NCBI GenBank assembly: GCA_947573745.1
Contig: CANPGX010000011.1
Span: forward strand, 1-13,564
Direction: 5' to 3'
Source: an uncultured Erysipelotrichaceae bacterium
GTDB lineage: Bacteria > Bacillota_I > Bacilli_A > Erysipelotrichales > Coprobacillaceae
DNA: 13,564 nucleotides
Shown: positions 1 through 6,696 of the stretch, one piece after another
Layout of the letters: every line of letters starts with the position of its first letter
Position numbering within the stretch: position 1 is the first letter of the stretch
Made by a program: the position numbers and the translations under genes
The notes under the pieces: generated by a model
What the model was told of the DNA's origin: nothing
The model's database searches: none
What the model saw: the letters and a program-made list of their open reading frames with translations, nothing else

Positions 1-1
1 A

Positions 2-1585
2 CTTCATCTTGCTTTAAAAATGAATCCATCATTAGGTCAAGGAACTGAAAATGATCCATATCAAATAAGATCAGCAGATGAACTGATATGGTTTGCTAAG
101 CAAGTCAATACTGGACAAAGTCATCTTTGTGCAAAATTGATAGCGGATATCGATTTAGATCAGGTTTTATGGGAACCTATTGGAAATGAATCTTATCCAT
201 ATTCCGGTACATTTGATGGCGGAGGATTTATCATTAAAAATCTAAATGTATCTGGTCAACATCATCAAGGATTTTTTGGATATTGTGTTAATGCAAAAAT
301 TAAAAATATGACCATAGCCAATGGTCTTGTCAGTGGAACAGATTTTGTAGCTGGAATGATTGGTTATGCTAAAGATACGAGTATCTTTAATTGTATCAAT
401 GGTAGTGATATTTCTTCTACAGGGGGAAGTAATGGAGGTATTGTCGGTATCAGTGAAAATACTGAGATTATCCATTGTATCAATAAAGGAAATATATTAA
501 AAGGTGGTTATCAAAACGGTGGTATTGTCGGTACGGCAAAGACTTCTTATATAGATTGTTGTATAAATTATGGAAATATTACAAATACAGATCATTCAGG
601 TGGTATTGCGGCTTACAATGATGGTGGTATTGTATCAAATTGCTTAAATGTAGGGAATATTTCAACGATAGGATCACATTATTGTTATACGAGTGGTATT
701 GTTGCGAATAATAGATTTGAAAATTCTGTTGTAAAGAATTGCTTAAATTTAGGTAGTTTATCAGGATCAGGTGGTTTTGGGTGTAAGGTGAATGCTATTG
801 TCTGCGCTAATGATGAAAATGGAACTTATGCAGAAAATTGTTATTCTAAAGAGGGTTTAGGAAATCTAGGTCTAGTCAATCATAGTGATATTGTGACTGA
901 TGAAGAACTTAAATCAGGTGTTGTTGCATGGTGGCTTAATGAAGAGAAACTAGGTGTATGGGGACAAAATATTGGCATAGATACATATCCTAATTTTTCA
1001 GATGCTCCTGTATATCAATTTCCTGATGGTACTTTTAGCTCAATTTGTGATCATTCACTAAGTTCGAACTGTCCGACTTGTACAAAGAGTGTATTATGTT
1101 CTATTTGTGGTGCAGAACTTTTGGCAACTGGGCATAGTTTTACGAATTATATATCAAACCATGATGCCACTTGTACACAAAATGGCACAAAGATAGCTCA
1201 ATGTGATGATTGTGATGCTATAGATACAATGGATGATGAAGGGACAATTTTGCCACATGAATACAAAGATGGATGGTCGATCAATCGTATAAGCCATTGG
1301 CGTGAATGTCAAAACTGTGATATTAAAAATGATGAAGCAAAACACATCTTTAAATGGGTCATTGATCAGCAGGCGACACATGTAGATAAGGGCTTAAAAC
1401 ATGAAGAATGTGAAATTTGTGGTTACAAGAAAGAAAGTATTGAAATACCAGTTTTAGGATCAAATCATGCTGGTGTAGAAACAGGTGATCAGACAAATAG
1501 AGGATTATATATATCCTTATTTGCTATGAGTGCATTGAGCATGGCTATCTTAGTAGTAGGGAAGAAAAAGAAGATGTTTATTTAA
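2..1585 (+). CDS. GLUG-repeat Cys-rich surface protein, C-terminal part (5' partial)
   Basis: The reading frame is open to the left edge. The first ATG (20) has no ribosome binding site or signal peptide, so this is the C-terminal part of a longer exported protein. Residues below are counted from that ATG. Residues 5-75 hold the usual lead-in to GLUG repeats (GTENDPYQI, IADIDL, WEPIG, GTFDGGG). Residues about 105-275 hold repeated GGIVG...C.N.GNI units typical of GLUG beta-helix adhesin-like proteins. Residues about 343-470 carry CxxC pairs (351/354, 360/363, 395/398, 430/433, 464/467) alternating with His-containing spacers, perhaps metal-binding or disulfide modules. The end has a TGD motif (488-490), one hydrophobic segment (about 495-514) and KKKK. 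That resembles a sortase-type tail without a visible LPXTG. The role is probably surface display or adhesion; the ligand is unknown. Confidence 0.85.
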   Translation, partial: LHLALKMNPSLGQGTENDPYQIRSADELIWFAKQVNTGQSHLCAKLIADIDLDQVLWEPIGNESYPYSGTFDGGGFIIKNLNVSGQHHQGFFGYCVNAKIKNMTIANGLVSGTDFVAGMIGYAKDTSIFNCINGSDISSTGGSNGGIVGISENTEIIHCINKGNILKGGYQNGGIVGTAKTSYIDCCINYGNITNTDHSGGIAAYNDGGIVSNCLNVGNISTIGSHYCYTSGIVANNRFENSVVKNCLNLGSLSGSGGFGCKVNAIVCANDENGTYAENCYSKEGLGNLGLVNHSDIVTDEELKSGVVAWWLNEEKLGVWGQNIGIDTYPNFSDAPVYQFPDGTFSSICDHSLSSNCPTCTKSVLCSICGAELLATGHSFTNYISNHDATCTQNGTKIAQCDDCDAIDTMDDEGTILPHEYKDGWSINRISHWRECQNCDIKNDEAKHIFKWVIDQQATHVDKGLKHEECEICGYKKESIEIPVLGSNHAGVETGDQTNRGLYISLFAMSALSMAILVVGKKKKMFI

Positions 1586-1610
1586 AAATCATCATTTGAT
1601 ATATATCAAT

Positions 1611-1638
1611 TAAAAAAGACAATTAGATGTCTTTTTTA
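1611..1638 (+). terminator. Intrinsic terminator after the surface protein gene
   Basis: A perfect 11-bp stem (TAAAAAAGACA at 1611-1621 with TGTCTTTTTTA at 1628-1638) surrounds a 6-nt loop. The 3' arm supplies a six-T run. It lies 26 nt past the stop codon and isolates the surface protein gene from the next transcription unit. Confidence 0.85.
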
Positions 1639-1697
1639 GTTTGATCAATAGGAAGAAGTGAATCATTAAAAAGATTTTTTGAAAAAATTTTATTGTG

Positions 1698-1726
1698 TTG
1701 ACATAAATTTTTTATGATTGTATCCT
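1698..1726 (+). promoter_or_regulatory. SigA-type promoter for the C45-family hydrolase gene
   Basis: A perfect -35 TTGACA (1698-1703) is followed by a 17-nt spacer and a -10 TATCCT (1721-1726, 4 of 6 consensus bases). A/T-rich DNA directly upstream could act as an UP element. The downstream gene starts at 1777 after an AAAGGAGG ribosome binding site at 1758-1765, leaving a leader of roughly 45 nt. No operator dyad was recognised. Confidence 0.65.
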
Positions 1727-1776
1727 TTAAATCGAGCAAGATCTTACTCAAAAATTAAAGGAGGAAGATATTTAAA

Positions 1777-2793
1777 ATGTATCATGAAAGATTTAAAAAG
1801 AGTCATTATGAGGCTGGTTTTCATTATGGAAAATTATTATATGAACATGGTAAAATCATTTGTCATCAGCCCACTTTTAAAATAACAGAAGAAAGAAAAA
1901 AGTTTGCTGAGTCTTGTTTACCTATCTATGAAAAGTATTATCCAGAGATCCTAGAAGAAATTAAAGGATTAGCCATGGGACAACATCGTTCTTATGAAGA
2001 TTTTTATACATTTTTACTCAGTATGTATTGTTTTGAATTTAATCCCCATTGTACGTGTATAGCGATGAAGGATCCTTATCATATTCTTTTTGGGAGAAAT
2101 AGTGATTTTCTTGTTTCTTTGGAAAAGTTGTCTATGAATGTTTTATATAAATTAGATCATGTTTATGCTTTTAATGGGCATACGACTGCTTTTATAGAAA
2201 TGGAAGATGGTATCAATGAATATGGTCTTGCTGTTGGATTAACGTTTGTTTATCCTACGATCATCAAAGCAGGATTGAATGCCGGGATGTTAGTACGGTA
2301 TTTGCTTGAAAAATGTCAATCTACTAAAGAGGCTCTTTCGTTATTAAAAAAGATTCCCATCGCTTCGCAACAGACTTTGACGATAGCAGATAGAAGTGGT
2401 GATATCGTTGTTGTTGAGTGCAATAGTGAGAAAGTAGAAATTATGACACCTGATGATGAGAATGATTTTGTCGTAGCTACCAACCGATTCCATTTAGATA
2501 TCATGAAACCTTTTAATCATGATGAAGTAGATGATTGGAGAGCAGAAGAAAGATATTTAGTGGCTTCTCATACATTAGAGGCCTATAAAGATCATTTTTC
2601 ATTGGATTTAATGAAAGATATTTTAGCGGGTAAATATGGATTTATGTGCCAATATGATCGAAATAAGAATGCTGATACGATTTGGTCTGTCATCTATGAT
2701 ATAAAGAATAGTCGTATCTATCGAGCTGAAGGAAATCCCAGAAGAAAAAGTTTTAAAATAGATACGAGATTAAAATTTAAAGATGAATTTTGA
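1777..2793 (+). CDS. C45-family acyltransferase/amidohydrolase (Ntn hydrolase)
   Basis: The 338-residue protein resembles the peptidase C45 / acyl-CoA:6-aminopenicillanate acyltransferase family. These are Ntn hydrolases that self-cleave before a cysteine, which then becomes the nucleophile for hydrolysing or transferring an amide-linked acyl group. The probable nucleophile is Cys92 in NPHCTCIAM, followed by the family-typical GRNSD (106-110) that supports the active site. Further family-like segments are EMEDGINEYGLAVG, TIADRSGDIVVVEC and VATNRF. The roughly 90-residue segment before the Cys fits the propeptide of C45 proteins better than choloylglycine hydrolases, whose Cys is at position 2. 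Family members often have Gly before the Cys; here it is His, with a second Cys at 94. The start is set by AAAGGAGG 12 nt upstream. No signal peptide is seen, so it is probably cytoplasmic. The substrate is unknown. It is monocistronic, with its own promoter and terminator. Confidence 0.75.
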   Translation: MYHERFKKSHYEAGFHYGKLLYEHGKIICHQPTFKITEERKKFAESCLPIYEKYYPEILEEIKGLAMGQHRSYEDFYTFLLSMYCFEFNPHCTCIAMKDPYHILFGRNSDFLVSLEKLSMNVLYKLDHVYAFNGHTTAFIEMEDGINEYGLAVGLTFVYPTIIKAGLNAGMLVRYLLEKCQSTKEALSLLKKIPIASQQTLTIADRSGDIVVVECNSEKVEIMTPDDENDFVVATNRFHLDIMKPFNHDEVDDWRAEERYLVASHTLEAYKDHFSLDLMKDILAGKYGFMCQYDRNKNADTIWSVIYDIKNSRIYRAEGNPRRKSFKIDTRLKFKDEF

Positions 2794-2842
2794 TGATCAA
2801 TGAAAGAGTAGAGTAACCTGTGGTTTTTTAAGAAAACTAATG

Positions 2843-2873
2843 AGAAATGCTAGAGATAAGCATTTCTTTTTTT
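2843..2873 (+). terminator. Intrinsic terminator after the C45-family gene
   Basis: A 9-bp stem (AGAAATGCT at 2843-2851 with AGCATTTCT at 2859-2867) has a 7-nt loop and a seven-T tract (2867-2873). It separates the hydrolase gene from the PTS operon promoter. Confidence 0.85.
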
Positions 2874-2923
2874 ATAAGTTATTTTAGAGGAATTGATTAC
2901 ACATCTGCTGTGCAACGATTTAT

Positions 2924-2952
2924 TTTACTTGGTTGATAGCGGTATCTATAAT
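2924..2952 (+). promoter_or_regulatory. Promoter of the PTS catabolic operon
   Basis: A perfect -10 TATAAT (2947-2952) lies 17 nt downstream of a weak -35 TTTACT (2924-2929, 4 of 6 bases). A weak -35 with a good -10 is what an activator-dependent promoter looks like, and the operon encodes its own PRD activator. Initiation would fall near 2959, at the edge of the AAAGGAG ribosome binding site (2959-2965), giving a leader of only about 15 nt. That leaves no room for a BglG-style antiterminator hairpin, so control should act at the DNA level. Confidence 0.55.
2933..2947 (+). promoter_or_regulatory. Candidate cre site (CcpA) inside the PTS operon promoter
   Basis: TTGATAGCGGTATCT matches the degenerate catabolite-responsive element WTGNAANCGNWWNCA at 13 of 15 positions, including the central CG. 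Its arms GATA/TATC are symmetric. It fills the spacer and reaches the first base of the -10, where CcpA binding would block RNA polymerase. This fits glucose repression of a sugar operon. Identification is by consensus only. Confidence 0.45.
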
Positions 2953-2973
2953 ATAGGTAAAGGAGAAAACAAT

Positions 2974-3432
2974 ATGAATTTATCTGATTTAATTAAAAAT
3001 GGTGATTTTATAAAATCGTCGGCAAAAAATTATCATGAACTCTATGATGAAATGAATGATCGATTAAAAATGATGAATTATGTAGAAAATGATTTTCTAG
3101 AAGCACTCTTGAAAAGAGAAGAAGCATATCCTACGGGTATTCAAACTGGAACATACAATATTGCACTACCCCATGTAGATGCTTGTTATGTAAAACAGAA
3201 TGCCTTATTTATTTATCGATTAGTAAATAAGGCCACTTTTATTAGAATGGATGATCATTCTAAAACAGTAGAGGTTGAGTTTGTATTTTTATTACTTATT
3301 CATGACTTAAAGCTACATGTAAAAACCATTTCAGAGCTTACACATATTTGGACAAATCATGATATCATGGAAGGCCTCCAGTTTGTTCAAGATAAAAGTG
3401 AGTTGCTGGAAATGCTTGAGACAAAGCTTTGA
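2974..3432 (+). CDS. PTS EIIA component, galactitol/fructose-mannitol-type
   Basis: The 152-residue cytoplasmic phosphocarrier has the PTS EIIA type-2 fold signature. It would accept phosphate from HPr on a histidine and pass it to the EIIB cysteine encoded next. The probable phosphorylated residue is His67 in TGTYNIALPHVD, the position of the family's (I/L)PH motif. Length fits stand-alone GatA-type EIIA proteins. The ATG at 2974 follows AAAGGAG by 8 nt. The frame stays open upstream to a TTG at 2893, but that extension would run through the promoter and ribosome binding site, so the ATG is preferred. It is the first gene of the operon, followed after 37 nt by EIIB. The transported sugar cannot be read from EIIA. 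Confidence 0.88.
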   Translation: MNLSDLIKNGDFIKSSAKNYHELYDEMNDRLKMMNYVENDFLEALLKREEAYPTGIQTGTYNIALPHVDACYVKQNALFIYRLVNKATFIRMDDHSKTVEVEFVFLLLIHDLKLHVKTISELTHIWTNHDIMEGLQFVQDKSELLEMLETKL

Positions 3433-3469
3433 GAATAGGGTTGATGTGCAATGAAAGGAGGATATAAAT

Positions 3470-3745
3470 GTGAAAAGAATTATTATTGCATGTGGATCTG
3501 GTATAGCAACTTCCACAATTATTAGTAGCAGAGTGACTGAACTACTTGATCAGCATCATATTTCATATGATTTGATACAATGCAGTCTACAAGAAATTGA
3601 TAGTTATGTGAGTGAAGCTGATTTGATTATTACTTCAATGGATCTTCAAAAAAGTTTCCCTATACCCAAAATTACCGCTATTTCGTTTTTAACGTCTATA
3701 GGTGATAAAGAAACTGAAGAAGCCATTCTTCAGGCATTGAAATAA
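3470..3745 (+). CDS. PTS EIIB component, galactitol family
   Basis: The 91-residue EIIB carries the Gat-family phosphocysteine loop at its N-terminus. Cys8 in IIIACGSGIATST would receive phosphate from EIIA His67 and transfer it to the sugar during passage through EIIC. Length and N-terminal layout match GatB-type proteins. The start is GTG, 8 nt after AAAGGAGG (3454-3461). An ATG two bases upstream (3468) is out of frame and meets TGA at once, and the EIIB frame is closed by a TGA at 3452. The stop codon TAA (3743-3745) forms part of the Shine-Dalgarno of the EIIC gene, so translation of the two is probably coupled. Confidence 0.9.
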   Translation: MKRIIIACGSGIATSTIISSRVTELLDQHHISYDLIQCSLQEIDSYVSEADLIITSMDLQKSFPIPKITAISFLTSIGDKETEEAILQALK

Positions 3746-3755
3746 GGAGGAACAT

Positions 3756-5159
3756 ATGGAATTTATTATGTCTATTTTTAGAGCCATCAGTGATTTAGGA
3801 AGTACATTGATGTTGCCGGTGATGTTTACTGTGATTGGACTTATTTTTGGATGTAAGTTCTCTAAAGCTTTGAAAGCTGGAATCACTGTATCTATTGGTA
3901 TGATTGGAATTAATCTAGTCATGAATTTAGTTTACAACAATATGGAACCTATTGCTGATATATTAGTATCAGATTTTGGTTTGAGTCTAAAATATTTAGA
4001 TGTTGGTTGGGCGGCTGTATCAGCAGTAGCATTTTCTACAGCTGTGGGTGCTTTTATTATTCCTTTTATTTTAGTTTTAAATATGATCTTAATTTCTTTG
4101 AAAGCAACACGAACGATTAATATTGATATTTGGAACTATTGGCATTATGCATTAACTGGATCTTTTATTCATATGGCAACCAACAATATGATTTTAGCTT
4201 TTCTTGGAGCCAGCTTGCATTTTGTTGCTTCTATGGTTGTGGCAGATAGAACGGCTAAAAAAGTTCAAGAAGTTATGGGGATTCCTGGTATTTCCATTCC
4301 TCAAGGATATGCAGCTGCAACTGTACCACATTCGATTCTAGTAGATAAAATTTTTGATTTGTTCACCAAGAATCGTCAAGAAAAAGAAGCTAATAGTGAA
4401 AGAGCTCATCAATTAAGAGATAATGAAATTGTTAAGACAATAACAGATCCTATTTTTGTAGGTTTGATTATTGGAACCATCATTGCTTTTATTGTAGGTT
4501 ATGATTGGAAAGCAGCATTAAATGTTGGTATTTCTATGTCAGCATTAATGTATTTATTACCACGTATGGCCAAAGTTTTGATGGAAGCATTAGTGCCTAT
4601 ATCTTCTGCAGCTAGAGCTTTTATGACAAAGAAGTTTAAAGGACAGGATTTCTACATTGGGATGGACTCAGCTGTTTTATTAGGGCATCCAACAACGATT
4701 ACGGTAGGATTAGTTTTGATGCCTATTACATTATTATTAGCTATTTTTCTTCCTGGAAATCAACTTATTCCTTTAGCTGGTATAAGTTCAATGCAATGGG
4801 ATGTTGCGATGGCAACAGTTATTCATAAAGGAAAATTTGGTAGAACATTGGTATCAGGGATTATTGGTACATCAATGGTATTATTGATTAGTTCTTATTT
4901 TGGTCCTTACATTACAGAGTTTGCCTTATCTGGTGCTATTGCTATTCCAGAAGGGACGACAGGTATTTCGGCTATGACAGTGCATCTCTTTACATTTATT
5001 CCTCATATTATGGCCAACTTAGATATTATAGGTGGTGTCGTTATGGCAGCAGGAATCATTGGCTTAGTTTTATGGAATAGAGGCTGGTTAAAACAACAAG
5101 ATCATCTCAATACAACAGAATTTGTTGACGCTGAGGCTTCTTCTTATACGGGGGAATAG
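3756..5159 (+). CDS. PTS EIIC permease, galactitol (GatC) family
   Basis: This 467-residue polytopic membrane protein forms the translocation channel of the EII complex. It opens with SDLGSTLMLPVMFTVIGLIFG, close in layout to the N-terminus of GatC, and alternates hydrophobic segments to about residue 445. The family-like GHPTT block (310-314) is followed by LVLMPITLLLAIFLPGNQLIPLAG, the hallmark C-terminal region of GatC proteins. A hydrophilic, charged loop around residues 205-225 (KNRQEKEANSERAHQLRDNE) is probably cytoplasmic. The ATG follows TAAGGAGG by 6 nt. GatC-family permeases carry galactitol, arabitol and other polyols or sugars, so family membership does not fix the substrate. The next gene starts one base after this stop. 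Confidence 0.9.
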   Translation: MEFIMSIFRAISDLGSTLMLPVMFTVIGLIFGCKFSKALKAGITVSIGMIGINLVMNLVYNNMEPIADILVSDFGLSLKYLDVGWAAVSAVAFSTAVGAFIIPFILVLNMILISLKATRTINIDIWNYWHYALTGSFIHMATNNMILAFLGASLHFVASMVVADRTAKKVQEVMGIPGISIPQGYAAATVPHSILVDKIFDLFTKNRQEKEANSERAHQLRDNEIVKTITDPIFVGLIIGTIIAFIVGYDWKAALNVGISMSALMYLLPRMAKVLMEALVPISSAARAFMTKKFKGQDFYIGMDSAVLLGHPTTITVGLVLMPITLLLAIFLPGNQLIPLAGISSMQWDVAMATVIHKGKFGRTLVSGIIGTSMVLLISSYFGPYITEFALSGAIAIPEGTTGISAMTVHLFTFIPHIMANLDIIGGVVMAAGIIGLVLWNRGWLKQQDHLNTTEFVDAEASSYTGE

Positions 5160-5160
5160 T

Positions 5161-5991
5161 ATGTTAGTGAATAGTTTAGATATATTAAAAGATGCTAAAA
5201 AACATGGTTATGCCATTCCTTCTCCTGATTTCTTTGATCAAAATTCATTAAGAGCTTATGTAGAAGTTGCAGAGGAACTCCAAAAACCTATTATTATTGC
5301 GCATAGTGAAGCATTTAAAGATATTTTAAGTATTGAAGAAGCAGCCCTTTTAGGCAAATACTATGCCCATCAGGCCTCTGTCCCAGTGGTTTTGCATGTA
5401 GATCATGGCTTCTCATTACCGTTTATTAAAGCTTGTATTGATGCAGGATTTACATCGGTGATGATTGATGCTTCGCAAGAAACATTTGAAGAAAATGTTC
5501 AAAAGACGAAAGAAATTGTTGATTATGCCCATCCTAGAAATGTTACAGTGGAAGCAGAAATAGGACATGTAGGAAGTGGCATGAATTATGAGAATCATGA
5601 TATGACAGATTCTATTTATACAGATGTCAAAACGGCTGTTCAATTTGTTCAATTAACTGGTGTTTATTCCTTAGCGGTATCTTTTGGAACGTCACTTGGT
5701 CAATATAAAGGAACTCCCGTTTTAAACTTTGAACGTTTAAAGGCCTTACGTGATGCAATAGATATTCCACTTGTTTTGCATGGTGGATCTAGTACAGGAG
5801 ATGATAATTTAAAACAATGTGCTCATTTAGGGATTACTAAGATTAATTTATTTACAGATATTGTGACAGGTGGATATCAAGCTATTCAGCAAACAACGAC
5901 AACAGATTTAGTCACATTAAATCAAGAAATGATTCTTGGTATGAAAAAAGTATTAAAACATTATTATCAACTATTTTGTCATGGGGAGTGA
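5161..5991 (+). CDS. Divergent class II (zinc) ketose-phosphate aldolase
   Basis: This 276-residue protein belongs to the FbaA/GatY/KbaY class II aldolase family, which cleaves ketose (bis)phosphates to DHAP plus an aldehyde. Recognisable motifs are LHVDHG (78-83; catalytic Asp81 and zinc His82), SVMIDAS (99-105), EAEIG (131-135), FGTSLGQYKG (175-184), LVLHGGSS (204-211, zinc His207) and TKINLFTDI (226-234). The usual third zinc ligand is the His of GTAHG/GTSHG. Here that position is Leu179 (codon CTT). The N-terminal AFN-type motif is also changed (IPSPDFFDQN), as are MIDGS (now MIDAS) and GGSG (now GGSS). It is therefore diverged, either for another substrate or metal geometry, or catalytically impaired. 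The ATG follows GGGGG (5150-5154) by 6 nt; upstream in-frame alternatives lie within EIIC. The next gene's Shine-Dalgarno sits in its last codons. Confidence 0.85.
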   Translation: MLVNSLDILKDAKKHGYAIPSPDFFDQNSLRAYVEVAEELQKPIIIAHSEAFKDILSIEEAALLGKYYAHQASVPVVLHVDHGFSLPFIKACIDAGFTSVMIDASQETFEENVQKTKEIVDYAHPRNVTVEAEIGHVGSGMNYENHDMTDSIYTDVKTAVQFVQLTGVYSLAVSFGTSLGQYKGTPVLNFERLKALRDAIDIPLVLHGGSSTGDDNLKQCAHLGITKINLFTDIVTGGYQAIQQTTTTDLVTLNQEMILGMKKVLKHYYQLFCHGE

Positions 5992-5995
5992 GAAT

Positions 5996-6691
5996 ATGAA
6001 AAAATTAAATAAATTGATTTTTGGACTGAATTGTAAAAATTATATGTATGGTGATGAACTTATAGAATTAGCCCATTTTTGTGATCGATTAGCAGCTCAG
6101 AATCCAGAAATTATCTTTACATTCTCAGCACCTTATGTAGATATTGCCAGAGTATGTAAAGAAACCCAACATATGCTTATTTATGCTCAAGGTATGGATG
6201 GTATTATGCCTGGACGAGGCAATGGACTTGTATTACCTGATAGTTTAAAAGCAGTAGGTGTTCATGGTGTAACATTGAATCATGCTGAAAGACCTATGAC
6301 AGTCAGTCAACTTGTTAAAGCTGTTTATCGTGCAAAAGAATTAGGACTTTTAGTAGATATTTGTTGTGATAGTGCCGAAGAAGCCAAAATGCTGGCTACA
6401 TTGGAACCTGATTGTTTGATTTGTGAGCCAACATCGTTGATTGGCACGGGACATACAGCTAGTCCTGAATATATGCAAGAAATTGTCAAGAGCATTCAAG
6501 CCATCAGTGAAGATATTATTATTTGTATTGGTGCTGGAACGAAAGATGGTAAAGACGTTTATAATGCCATTAAAAATGGTGCCCAATGTGCCGGAGGTAG
6601 TTCAGGTATCTTTGCTGCTGAAAATCCCAAAGCAGTGATTCTAGATATGTTAGAAGGCTTTAAAAAGGCAAAAGATGATTTTGGTTGGTGA
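5996..6691 (+). CDS. Triosephosphate isomerase homologue, short archaeal-like type
   Basis: This 231-residue TIM-barrel protein keeps the residues of triosephosphate isomerase: Asn12 and Lys14 in LNCKNY, His96 in LNHAERPM, and Glu144 in CEPTSLIGTG with the phosphate-gripping loop after it. The phosphate loop reads IGAGTKDG (178-185). The length and the NHAER, EPxxLIGTG and GAG forms resemble archaeal TIM (about 225 residues) more than the roughly 250-residue bacterial housekeeping enzyme with GHSERR and EPVWAIGTG. In this operon it could convert DHAP from the aldolase to glyceraldehyde-3-phosphate. It could also isomerise another short ketose phosphate, as the TIM-related EryH does with erythrulose phosphate. 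The start at 5996 is favoured because GGGGAG (5983-5988) lies 7 nt upstream; an in-frame ATG at 5981 overlaps the aldolase gene. Confidence 0.82.
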   Translation: MKKLNKLIFGLNCKNYMYGDELIELAHFCDRLAAQNPEIIFTFSAPYVDIARVCKETQHMLIYAQGMDGIMPGRGNGLVLPDSLKAVGVHGVTLNHAERPMTVSQLVKAVYRAKELGLLVDICCDSAEEAKMLATLEPDCLICEPTSLIGTGHTASPEYMQEIVKSIQAISEDIIICIGAGTKDGKDVYNAIKNGAQCAGGSSGIFAAENPKAVILDMLEGFKKAKDDFGW

Positions 6692-6696
6692 TAACA

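Noticed and set aside
480..760. Repeated GGTGGTATTGT-like DNA segments as a nucleotide repeat or CRISPR-like array
   Set aside because: They are codons of the GLUG protein repeats, irregular in spacing and in frame with the surface protein.
2893..2973. 27-codon N-terminal extension of EIIA from a TTG at 2893
   Set aside because: It would translate the promoter and the AAAGGAG site; it has no ribosome binding site of its own, and the core EIIA fold begins at the ATG.
2959..2973. BglG-type antiterminator or RAT element for the PTS operon
   Set aside because: No terminator-like hairpin lies between the promoter and EIIA, and the local regulator has DNA-binding HTH domains instead of an RNA-binding CAT domain.
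6441..6638. 65-codon open frame inside the TIM-like gene
   Set aside because: An alternate-frame shadow of a well-supported enzyme; no ribosome binding site or recognisable motif.
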